Assembly (NCBI GenBank): GCA_028284775.1
Contig: JANQRB010000005.1
Span: forward strand, 1-40,223
Source of the DNA: Candidatus Kapaibacterium sp.
GTDB taxonomy: Bacteria > Bacteroidota > Ignavibacteria > Kapaibacteriales > UBA7675
DNA length: 40,223 nucleotides
Direction: 5' to 3'
The notes beneath the pieces were generated by a model, which had not been told where the DNA came from, made no database searches, and saw nothing but the letters and a program-made list of their open reading frames with translations. Below are positions 9,678 through 18,700 of the stretch, in pieces. A program made the position numbers and the translations under genes. Each line of letters starts with the position of its first letter. Positions within the stretch are counted from its first letter, which is position 1.

Positions 9678-11024
9678 TCCTGTTCGACGGCACCGCTCAT
9701 GGTGCTTCTCAAATCGGAAGAGCGCAAACTGCCGCGCCTTGACTTTGACCTCGCCGCTCGAATCGTCGAGAGTCAGTCTTCTCTAAAATTTGCAGCAAGC
9801 CTTAGGCAATTGCCGGGGTAGTCCCCGGAAACATGAACGAGGTATATCGTTCTGTTTCCGGCTTTCTTGTAATGAACAACGGCAAATTCGTCTGTCCGGG
9901 CCTTATTCCCGACAGCAGCGCTGTTCCCGGCGTTCGATTGCGCTTGCCCTTTTCGTCGCTCAAGAAAAATAATAGCGCTCCACGTGGCAATGCAGCATGA
10001 TAATAAGCCTTGCGATCGGTATTCTTGCCGGGGGCCTTCATACAGGCATGCCTGCTGAAAATTGATCACAACCGGCGGCCAAGCTGTCCGGCTTGTTGTC
10101 CCGGTAGCAGAAAGAGACACAAAATCACGGCTTATGCCAGGGGCGCGCCGAATCCAGTGAGATAGCGCCAATCAGTTCCGATCATCGGAAGAGATTGGTA
10201 GCGCCTCAGTTTCGATCAGCTACACAGTTCACGGCTTTTTTTTGTCTCTGTTAAAAATACTTAGTGCATGTCGTCTTTCGATTTTGTATACTTGCAGCAC
10301 TGAAAATTTGGTTGCGGGGCTAATTATTCTACCGTCAATAACACTGCCGTTAAGTTGACACTTTTATACCAAATAAGGATCCGTCCGCGACACAACATTA
10401 ATGAATCGCAATTAAAGCTGAATGATTACCAGTCAGCCTGGAATTGCACCTGACTGTTTATCGGAATCGTTGCGTTAGAAACTTACAGTCTTTTCTCCCG
10501 GGTAGAAGCAACTGTGCCGGCTGCCACAGATGAAGCCGAAAGACGGTCGCTGCTGCCTTACTACTAATTTGTCACCGTGTTGACGTCCGTTTACAATTAG
10601 CGCGATGACGTGAATGCTGTCAGGACTTGTCATGTCGATTGTGGATTCATTGCCCATGGATTCACTGCGATTGGTTTATCATGAATCCGCTGATCCGTTA
10701 ATCTCGTCACTTTCTGACGGCGTGTGCGGGTCGGATAATAGCTGCAATCTCAAAGTGACCTAATTCCTGACTCACAGCAACATAACAGATAGCTGGTGGT
10801 ATAGTTGATTGATATGACAGGACGGTCGGCTTTGGACATCATGGAGCGCCATTGAGACTGCGCGAACTGATACAACAAATGCATCATGTAAACTGTTGTT
10901 CTTGTGTGTGCGCTGCTAAGGTCCGCGCGATTATCTGATTAACAAATAATATCCCGCTGTCGGATCCCTGGTGCGATCCGACAAGTTTATCCCAATTTTT
11001 ACTTACAATCCTGGAGATTGAAAC
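9678..11024. other. Long intergenic region without a convincing gene
   Basis: About 1.3 kb separates the beta-helix gene from the small secreted protein. GC is mixed and falls after 10200 (for example around 10240-10360). Overlapping frames on both strands at 9773-10171 lack ribosome binding sites, and none resembles a family I know. A 55-codon plus frame starting near 9833 also lacks support. The only clear structure is the inverted repeat at 10958-10983. Decayed coding sequence or an untranslated RNA cannot be excluded. Confidence 0.5.
10958..10983 (+). promoter_or_regulatory. Perfect 9-bp inverted repeat upstream of the small secreted gene
   Basis: TGTCGGATC (10958-10966) and GATCCGACA (10975-10983) are perfect reverse complements separated by 8 bases. 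The repeat ends 41 bases before the ATG at 11025. It could be an operator for a dimeric regulator or a hairpin in the 5' leader. There is no T run after it, so a terminator is unlikely. Confidence 0.5.
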
Positions 11025-11435
11025 ATGCAGAAGATCTTATTGTTTGTCCTGATTGGCGGTTTTACCGTAGCCAGTGGCTTTGCCCTTGTTAATAACAATG
11101 TTGCAACAATCGAATCGAATACGCTGGCGACTTCCGCCGAAGTGACCGACCTGAGCGACAATCTCGATTGTGACGTCTTTGACTGCCCGATTTCCTCTCG
11201 CAAGAAAGTAGTGCGCTATTTCGAAGTGGATGATTGTAAATCAATTTCCCCGGAACGGATCAGACGACAGATAATCGAGATCGCCGACGAATGCTGCGCG
11301 CGCCTCAGAGCTTGCTGCCGCAAGAATGGCTGTGAAGAGTTCGCCTGCGAAATCGTCGAAGATGAAACATTCGCCGAATGTGTCAGCAAGACCAGACTGT
11401 GCATAACCGTTGTTGTAGCATTCAAATGTCAATAG
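11025..11435 (+). CDS. Small secreted cysteine-rich protein
   Basis: This 136-residue protein has a clear Sec signal peptide (MQKILLFVLIGGFTVASGFA). GGAG precedes the ATG at proper spacing (CTGGAGATTGAAACATG). The mature part of about 116 residues contains 12 cysteines, including DECCARLRACCRKNGCEEFA and spaced single Cys to the end at FKCQ. An even number in an exported protein suggests up to six disulfides. It is acidic with a basic central patch (SSRKKVVRYF). I do not recognise the family. It stands alone, with long non-coding stretches on both sides, an inverted repeat upstream and a hairpin terminator about 310 bases downstream, so it is probably a single-gene transcript. A periplasmic or surface role is likely. 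A toxin, inhibitor or structural peptide are all possible. Confidence 0.8.
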   Translation: MQKILLFVLIGGFTVASGFALVNNNVATIESNTLATSAEVTDLSDNLDCDVFDCPISSRKKVVRYFEVDDCKSISPERIRRQIIEIADECCARLRACCRKNGCEEFACEIVEDETFAECVSKTRLCITVVVAFKCQ

Positions 11436-12449
11436 AAAAGAGTACCCGGGATTGATGAACAATTAGTCTGTTGCGAATACCATCGGCATGGCTCAAACTC
11501 ATGCTGACGGCGCGGCAAGGCAGCTGCTGCAAGTGGAGCTCCTACCAAAGCCGGTTCTACCTTTGAGCAATGTGAGAATTGTTTGTCCGGGATCTTAAAT
11601 TTAACCCTTGCTAATTTTGTATCGCCATCCGGCTGACCCGGCCGAAGACCGATATGCGAGGCTGCCTGCCAGAGCAATCCAGCAATCGAACTCCGATTGT
11701 TCTTGTCACCGACAAGGCTGTTGATTAAAGAAATAGCTAAAATGAAGCCCCACAGGTTGTTTCAACCTGTGGGGTCTTTGTGTTCCAGGCAGTGCGACAA
11801 TTTGTGCTTCTCGATTGTGTAAAATTGAAGAATCGGTCGTGCTTCAGCTGCTCTTATAGTCGAATTTGAATATGTCGGTTGATCGATTCTCACGAGTAAT
11901 CGGCCCTGCCATGGATCGGGAGGCATTCTGTCGATATCTTGCCGGGACAAGGTCGAGTGCTGCATCGGCGCATGGAGTACGTACAATGGAAAACAGCCCG
12001 TAATTTGACTGGCGGCAAAGAAAAGAATAATTATTCACTTTCGCATGGCTACATGTAGCTATATCGGAATAGCTATTTGTGGCCATTGACATTAAGAGAC
12101 GAAGTCTTTATGTTGAACTGCGGTGATAAGCCTCCACGTAAAATGTATTGACTCCTGCAATTCTCACACACATCACGGTGGCTTTGATCTAATCGATTGC
12201 ATTCGTTCATTGAGAGCGGTCATTCGAAGTCTACTTTCAATCCTCGTAACAACAATGGAGGAATGACATTTCCATTGTGTTTGGAATCTCTCTGCGGATG
12301 CAGTTTCGTATAATATGCGTATAGCAGTGATTTAGTGCGCCCCGTCCAGAAGTAGGTCTACTGCGGCTGATGGCGGCGATACCGGCAGACCCCCGGAGCG
12401 GGTAATCAGGAAGCAGAGACAGATGCGACCGTAACGCATAGTCATCAGT
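11436..12449. other. Intergenic region with a terminator hairpin
   Basis: About 1 kb without a supported gene. It contains the strong hairpin at 11748-11774. Short frames on the minus strand at 11429-11677, 11762-11986 and 11844-12092 have no ribosome binding site and unnatural composition. A GC-rich patch at about 12330-12430 stands out from AT-rich flanks but shows no family resemblance. The stretch ends at the second MITE-like repeat. Confidence 0.5.
11748..11774 (+). terminator. Strong hairpin terminator
   Basis: CCCCACAGGTTG and CAACCTGTGGGG form a perfect 12-bp stem with a TTT loop, followed by TCTTTGTGTT and preceded by an A-rich stretch (AAAGAAATAGCTAAAATG). The T tract is interrupted, but the stem is long. 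It is the best intrinsic terminator in the window and would end the transcript of the small secreted gene at 11025-11435. Confidence 0.7.
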
Positions 12450-12613
12450 ATTTTTTCAAATAAGTTGTTTTCAAATCCCCCTCTTTGCGAAAGAGGGGCT
12501 AGGGGAGTTCGAGAGGCCTAACACTCACAATATCTCCTCGTATGGTGCTCAGTCCGCGCCTCACTCCTTAATCTTAAGGGGAAGGGTAAATAGAGAAAAC
12601 TAATTTGAAAAAT
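12450..12613. repeat. MITE-like dispersed repeat, copy 2
   Basis: Same 164-bp length as copy 1 at 3567-3730. The first 60 bases differ at about two positions. The ends are inverted repeats: TTTTTCAAATAAGTT on the left against AACTAATTTGAAAAA on the right, one mismatch in 15. It contains the CCCCTCTTT/GAAAGAGGGG hairpin and a second stem around CTCCTTAATCTTAAGGGG. Its middle has diverged from copy 1, so the two are related but not recent copies. Confidence 0.7.
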
Positions 12614-12817
12614 TTTGGTGAGACAATATTGCATCTGATAACCAACAAGGAAGATTTTGACAGGATCGGCGTAGCAAGAAGCGAACAAGAGAAGAATCCG
12701 GATTTAGACAGCCTATTCAGAACGCTCGAATCCTTTGCAAGTAGATCAAGTGAGCCGAACACACAGAGTTTTGACATATCGAATGCTGACGCAATTCGAA
12801 TCATCGAAGGGCAATAA
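12605..12817 (+). CDS. Possible 70-aa hypothetical protein at the repeat edge
   Basis: An open frame of 70 codons that could start only at a TTG inside the right end of the MITE-like repeat. The frame is closed by a TAA at 12587 and there is no in-frame ATG. The protein (KNFGETILHLITNKEDFDRI at its start, ending ADAIRIIEGQ) has natural, acidic composition. It ends 35 bases before the Ig-like surface gene at 12853. It may be a leader gene, or the surviving 3' part of a gene whose start was lost when the repeat inserted. No family recognised and no good ribosome binding site. Confidence 0.3.
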   Translation: MKNFGETILHLITNKEDFDRIGVARSEQEKNPDLDSLFRTLESFASRSSEPNTQSFDISNADAIRIIEGQ

Positions 12818-12852
12818 ACCCGATACTCACCAGACCCGATCTTGAGGACACA

Positions 12853-15771
12853 ATGAATGTTGTGGAAGTGCTGAAAAAAATTTTTCTTTTTGGAGTCACG
12901 CTGAGCCTGGCGGCGTCCGGACATCTCCGCGCTCAGTCATCTTCCTGCCCCGACTGTGTCGAGTGCCCGCGAAAATTAACTCTGTCGGCTGCAAGCCTCG
13001 AAGCGCGGAATTCGGGCGGTGCACAGGGCGGCACGATAAACCGTATCGATATCGAGGCTTACGATGACTGCAGCGGCGCTACGCTGCACGTGGAAGATCA
13101 AATCGCCGGCATGCCCTTCTTTTGTCCTGTTAAAGTCATCGCCCGGGATACCGCCGGCAATGTCATCCCGACCTACACCGGCCCAATCGACATCCGAATC
13201 GGCGGCGACGCCAGTCTGTGTACAAACGCATTGTTAACAACGAAGTCCATAAGCTCTACCCGGTCATCGATTGGCGTGGTCCGTGAGACAATTCAGCCCG
13301 TCGATAGCGGCATGGCCTGTTTCCGGCGGCTGTGTATCGAGAAGGCGGGCAGAGGCTACTACCTAAAAACTAGCGATCCCTCTGCCGTATTACAAAGCGC
13401 GACAAGCAATAGCTTCAACGTTAATCCGGCGGCCCCCGCAAAACTGGCTTTTTATACACAGCCGCCCAGCGTTACTGTCGCCTGCCGGACATTGAGTGCA
13501 ATGCGGGCTACTTGTCCGAGCGGCTTCGTCCTGGAAAACAGCGGCACAAGTCTGGTCGTGCAGATTCAGGATCGCTATGGCAATCACAACACGGATTTCG
13601 ATGCCACGGTGATCCTGTCGATCGATACATTTACTCCGCATGTTGCGGGCTCGCCGAGTTCCTCCGGCACAATTGCTGTCGCCACGAGCAGCAACGGCGA
13701 AGTCCGCTTTACGAATCTGCGTTTTCTGCGGGCCGGTCGTTATGTGCTGCGCGCCGCCGGCGGCGGTTATAACGATGCTCTATCCGCAGCCTTCGACGTG
13801 CAGCCCGCGGCAATGGCGGCGCTGGCATTCAGCGAGCTTCCGGCAACCGCAGCCTGCGCACAGGCGCTCTCGCCGGGAGTTGCGGTGACGGCCTATGATG
13901 CCTACGGCAATCAGGTAGCAACGACGACCACAATTTCATTGACTGTTGACGGAAGTATTCTGCTGAGCGGCGACACCAGCCTGCCGACCAGTACTATTGG
14001 CACGGCCTTATTCCACAATCTTGTCATGCGCGGTGCGGCGGGCAACTATAGGCTCACTGCATCCCAGCCCGGGGGGGTTACGACCAGCGCGATGATCAGA
14101 TTGTTAGCCGGCAGAGCCGATGTCACCCAATCCACCATTGAGGCGCTAAGTACGGCAAACGCCGAGGTAGGCGGCCATACATTAAAGTTTAAGGTCCGGA
14201 AACGCGATGCCTGCGGCAATGTCACGACCAGGAGCAGCCTTGAGCTAAAACTGACGGATAGTGGCAGCGGCGGAGCGGGCATCGATATATCATCTATTGC
14301 TCCCGGACAGTCGAGCGCGGTCCTTAGCTATACCTCCGGGACCAGGGCAGGGCTGAGCGTTGCCGGCCTGAACGCGACACTTGCGGGCAGCGACATCGCC
14401 GGCAGCCCGATTACCCTGGATCAGTTCGCCGCTACGGCAGCCTCGCTCCGGTCGACGCTTACAGGCAGTTCGGCCGGCGTGCAGGTCGGTAGCAAGCGTC
14501 TGACTTTCGAGCTGGATAAACTCGACATGTACGGCAATGCGACGACGCGCGGCTTCCTGGACCTGATCCTGGTGGATCGCGGCTCGGGCGGCGCGCGGAT
14601 CACGAGTACAACACCGGGTGTAAGGACCTTCGTGCCGGGCTCCTTCCTGACTGCGGAAGATGGTTTGCAATCGGCTGCGATCACGTATGTCAGCGGTACA
14701 AGTGCCGGTGCGGCTGTTGCGGAAATCACGGCAGAGATCGGTCCGCTCAACAATATCCTGGGCTCGCCGATTGTGATCGATCAATTTGCGGGACCAGCAG
14801 TTGCAACACACTCCGGTATCCAGGGCTCAAGCGCTGTGATTGCCATCAGCGCCGGAACGAATCTGCTGTTCTTTAGCGCCCTTATGCGCGACCGGTTTAA
14901 CAATCCAACGACCTCAGGGAGCATTGACATCAGCTTGACGGACAATGGCGCGGGGACGAGCGCTTCGCTCACCACTGAAAACAATCATGACGGAAGCTAT
15001 ACACTGACCTATGCTTCCGGTGAAAACACCGGTGTTGCCATCGCGAGCATCTCGGCTGCCATGGCCGGCATCGACATCGAGGGTTCGCCGCTTGCCATCG
15101 ATCAGATCAGCGGCCCTACGGCAGTACATGTTAAGATCGCCTTGCAGGGCGCCCTTAAGGGCAACGGCAGCGGCGCAATAATGGAGACAGGCTTAAACAG
15201 CGTCGGCCTGCTGCCGCTGACCGATCCTTATGGCGCTAGCGTTACGCTTGCCACGATGCCCGCCGCCATCGTCGACTGGGTGCGGCTCGAACTGCGCCGG
15301 GCCACCAATGGCGCGGCGATCGCTGTAACATCGGCTCTGCTACATAGCGATGGACGTATTGTTGGGACCGACGGCAGCTCGCAGCTACTCTTCGCCGCCG
15401 CCGACCTGTCGCCGGCCAGGTACTATATTGTCATTCGACATCGTAATCACCTTGCTATCATGTCCGCGGAACGAGCCAGTATTTCACCGGCCGCTAGCAG
15501 CCTTTACGATTTCACAGCAGCACAGTCCCGAGCCTACCGAAGCTATCATGATGCGATGGTGGAAGACGGCGTCTTTGCGCTTTATTCCGGAGACGCGGAT
15601 ATCAGCGCCGGTCAGCAGGGGATCATCAATGCCTCGGACCGTGTCAAGGTACGCAATGCCTCCGGCACAACCGGCTATCTGCAGGAGGACATCAGTCTCG
15701 ACGGCATCGTCACCGCCCCCGATCGCGTGCTTGTGCGTAACAACAGTTTCAGAGGAACACAAGTACCATGA
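12853..15771 (+). CDS. Secreted multi-Ig protein with dockerin-like C-terminal module
   Basis: A 972-residue protein. GAGGA (12844-12848) lies four bases before the ATG. The signal peptide is KIFLFGVTLSLAASGHLRAQ, and the mature N-terminus has a Cys pair motif (CPDCVECP). Residues 190-420 are invasin/Big-like beta domains with D.YGN signatures. Residues about 421-753 are three filamin-like repeats of 106-119 residues, each with a GN or NN motif, ...TDxGSGG..., and an ending like IAGSPITLDQF. Residues 754-972 match the C-terminal module of many Ignavibacteria/Bacteroidota surface proteins (IVDWVRLELRR, ALLHSDGRIVGTDG, YYIVIRHRNHLAIMS, ending TQVP). It includes two dockerin-like loops, the second (DISLDGIVTAPDR) a canonical calcium loop. 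The stop overlaps the next gene as ATGA, so the pair is translationally coupled. Probably an adhesin or anchor on the cell surface. Confidence 0.92.
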   Translation: MNVVEVLKKIFLFGVTLSLAASGHLRAQSSSCPDCVECPRKLTLSAASLEARNSGGAQGGTINRIDIEAYDDCSGATLHVEDQIAGMPFFCPVKVIARDTAGNVIPTYTGPIDIRIGGDASLCTNALLTTKSISSTRSSIGVVRETIQPVDSGMACFRRLCIEKAGRGYYLKTSDPSAVLQSATSNSFNVNPAAPAKLAFYTQPPSVTVACRTLSAMRATCPSGFVLENSGTSLVVQIQDRYGNHNTDFDATVILSIDTFTPHVAGSPSSSGTIAVATSSNGEVRFTNLRFLRAGRYVLRAAGGGYNDALSAAFDVQPAAMAALAFSELPATAACAQALSPGVAVTAYDAYGNQVATTTTISLTVDGSILLSGDTSLPTSTIGTALFHNLVMRGAAGNYRLTASQPGGVTTSAMIRLLAGRADVTQSTIEALSTANAEVGGHTLKFKVRKRDACGNVTTRSSLELKLTDSGSGGAGIDISSIAPGQSSAVLSYTSGTRAGLSVAGLNATLAGSDIAGSPITLDQFAATAASLRSTLTGSSAGVQVGSKRLTFELDKLDMYGNATTRGFLDLILVDRGSGGARITSTTPGVRTFVPGSFLTAEDGLQSAAITYVSGTSAGAAVAEITAEIGPLNNILGSPIVIDQFAGPAVATHSGIQGSSAVIAISAGTNLLFFSALMRDRFNNPTTSGSIDISLTDNGAGTSASLTTENNHDGSYTLTYASGENTGVAIASISAAMAGIDIEGSPLAIDQISGPTAVHVKIALQGALKGNGSGAIMETGLNSVGLLPLTDPYGASVTLATMPAAIVDWVRLELRRATNGAAIAVTSALLHSDGRIVGTDGSSQLLFAAADLSPARYYIVIRHRNHLAIMSAERASISPAASSLYDFTAAQSRAYRSYHDAMVEDGVFALYSGDADISAGQQGIINASDRVKVRNASGTTGYLQEDISLDGIVTAPDRVLVRNNSFRGTQVP
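14116..15114 (+). repeat. Three filamin-like Ig repeats within the 12853 gene
   Basis: Three tandem protein repeats begin at about 14116, 14434 and 14791. Each has the order xSTxxx-(L/V)xFxxxxRDxxGNxTT, then xLxLxDxGxGG, a middle beta strand region, and SPI(T/V)(L/I)DQF at the end. The DNA has diverged, so the duplication is old. Such domains form stalks in adhesins. Confidence 0.7.
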
Positions 15772-18700
15772 TTAATAAATACCCGGCGTTAACAGCAAGC
15801 AAGTTGGTCCTGTTCCTGGCATTTCTTGCACCTTTGGCCGCCATCGCTCAAAACATCACCCGCCCTAACATCCAGGGACCGGCGGGCATTCAGGTTAACA
15901 GCTTTAACGGTAATCTCTATTACGAACGGCGGGATTTGTTTATCCCCGGTCGTGGAATGCCGCTGAATTTTAGCTTTACTTACAACACGGCTAAAACGTC
16001 CATCAACCTGGGTTACGGCAATGGCTGGACCTGTAGCTCCCAGCTCGTTTATGAAAAGGACGGCGGCGATATCGTCATTCGGCGCGGCGACGGACGCAGG
16101 GATGTATTCACATTTAACGGCAGCGCCTACGATCCGCCGATCGGCATTTTCGATTCTCTGAGCGAGTATCAGCCCGGCAAGTATCGTCTGCGGGCCAAGG
16201 ACGGCAGCTGCTACTTTTTCGATGACAATTCGCACAAGCGACTGACGCGCGCCGTCGACCGCCAGGGCAATACCCTTAGCTGGAGCTACCCGCATGCCGA
16301 CACGACCATTGTGCGGGATGCCGCCGATCGTTCAGTTTATCTTTACCATTCCAACGGACTGCTTCGGCAACTGCTCGATTCGCTCGACGGACCGCCGCGC
16401 ATCTGGGCCTACGCCTACGATGAGAACGATAACCTGCGCAGTGTGACCAACCCCCTGGGCGATTCGATTAGCTATACCTACGATCGCAACCGTCGTTTAA
16501 GCGGCCTTACCGACGCCCGCGGCTCCATCTTCGCTGTAAGTTATAACGAGTTCGGCTTCGTCGACAGCCTCCGCTCGCCATTAACACGTGCGGCGATCAG
16601 CTATGACAGGCAACAGTTGAAATCGATCCTCAGCGAGCGTGTCGGCGCCGAGACGCAACAAACTGCCTACGAATTCGACTCCACCGGCAATCTGATCGCG
16701 CAGCGCGGCAACTGCTGCGGTTTCGATGTTGAATATCAATATGACAGCGACGGAAACATCACCCGGATGACCGACGCCAGGGGAATGTTGTATCGCTACC
16801 GTTATGACGATCGCGGCAACCTGCTGGCGAAAATCGATCCGCTGGGCGACTCTATCACGCATAGCTACGAACAGGTTTTCAACCGGCGTACGGCCACGCG
16901 CGATAAGAAAGGATATGAGACGACATTCAGCTATGACACGCTGGGAAATCTGTTAACAGTCAGGCGTCCCCACGGCGTCACCGAAGCGTATGCCTATGAC
17001 AGTCTCGGCAACCGAATTTTGTATGTGAACGGCCGGGGCGACAGTACGCGCTACAGCTATGACAACAATGGCTACCGAAGCGCAATAAGCTATCCAATCG
17101 GCACGGAAAGTTTTGAGTATGACAACAGCGGCAACTTGGGCATGGTGATTTCACCGAATGGCGACAGCACTCGTTACGAATACGACGCGCTCGATCGCCT
17201 GACTAAAATTACCGACGCTCTCGGCGGCGAATCCAGCTATAGCTATGACGCCAACGGCAATCTGGTATCGCAGAATGATCCCAATGGCAATATCACACAT
17301 TACAGCTATGATGAACTCGACAGGCTGCTGCAGGTAGCGGCGCCTCACTCCGCGACGACCACCTATGCCTATGATGAACGCGGCAACCGCCTGCGGGTCA
17401 AAGACCCAAATGGCAACACTACGCACTTTGAATATGACGGCCGCAATCTCCTGAGCAAAGAAATCAATCCCCTCGGCGACAGCCGCAGCTTCAGCTATGA
17501 CGCCAGTGGCAATCAGGTTAAGGAATCGGACTTTAAGGGCAATACTACTTCGTATGCTTACGACAGCCTGGATCGTTTGATATCTATCACCGATGCGCTT
17601 GCGAACGTGACGAGCTATAGCTATGACGCCAATGGTAATCGGATTGCAATCAAAGATGCCCGCAATAATACGACCAGTTTTGTCTATGATTCGCTGGATC
17701 GTCAAACAATGATAATCGGGCCGCTTAGTGACACGAGCCGCTTCTTCTATGACCGAAACGGCAATCTGCTGCGGGAGCAGGATGCCAACGGCAATATCAC
17801 CGTATACAGCTTCGACGCGAACGACCGTCGGGATACGATCTTCGCGCCGCATTCCAGCACCAGCGTATTTGTCTATGATGCCAACGGCAATCGAATTGCA
17901 ATGACCGATCCCAGGGGCAACACGACAAAGTTTAGCTACGATGCGCTCGATCGTTTAACCGAAGAAGTTAACGCGTTGGCAGATACGACACGCTTCGGTT
18001 ATGACGCCAATGGCAATCGCGTATTCACAAGCGACGCGCGCAACAACACGACGAGCTATCGCTATGACTCCCTGGACAGGCAGACGCTGCTCATCAGCCC
18101 CTTAAACGATACTACTCATTATTTCTATGATCCCAACGGCAACCGCACTCAGGAACGGGATGCCAATGGCCATGTCACGCGATTCACATTTGATGAGAAC
18201 AACCGTCTGGATTCGATCAAAGCATCGCTTGCAAGTACGAGCAGTTTTGTGTATGACGCGAACGGCAACCGCCTGCAAGTCAAGGATCCCAACGGCAATG
18301 CGACGGACTTCAGTTATGACGAATTGAATCGCCTGACTCGCGAAATCAACGCCGAAAAGGATACGACGCGCTACAGCTATGACGCCAATGGCAATCAGGA
18401 TAGTATCTCCTTGCCGAACGGCAACCTGTTAACTTATTCCTATGACGCTCTTGATCGACTGATTCGAACAGCTGATCTTCTCGGCACTAGCGCCACTTTC
18501 AGCTACGACGCAAAGGGCAACCGCCTGACAATAACGGACGGCAATGGCAATACAAACAGCCGATCGTATGACTCACTCGACCGGGTGACAACAATGACGG
18601 ATGCCCTCGACAAAAGCCGCAGGCTGTTTTACGATGCAAACTCCAATCTCATCCGCGAGCGTGACCGCAACGGCATCGACACGCGATACACCTATGATGC

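Noticed and set aside
9773..10171. 132-codon minus-strand frame and overlapping 79-codon frame in the intergenic region
   Set aside because: Both strands and several frames are open together, no ribosome binding site, no recognisable domain; left as unassigned.
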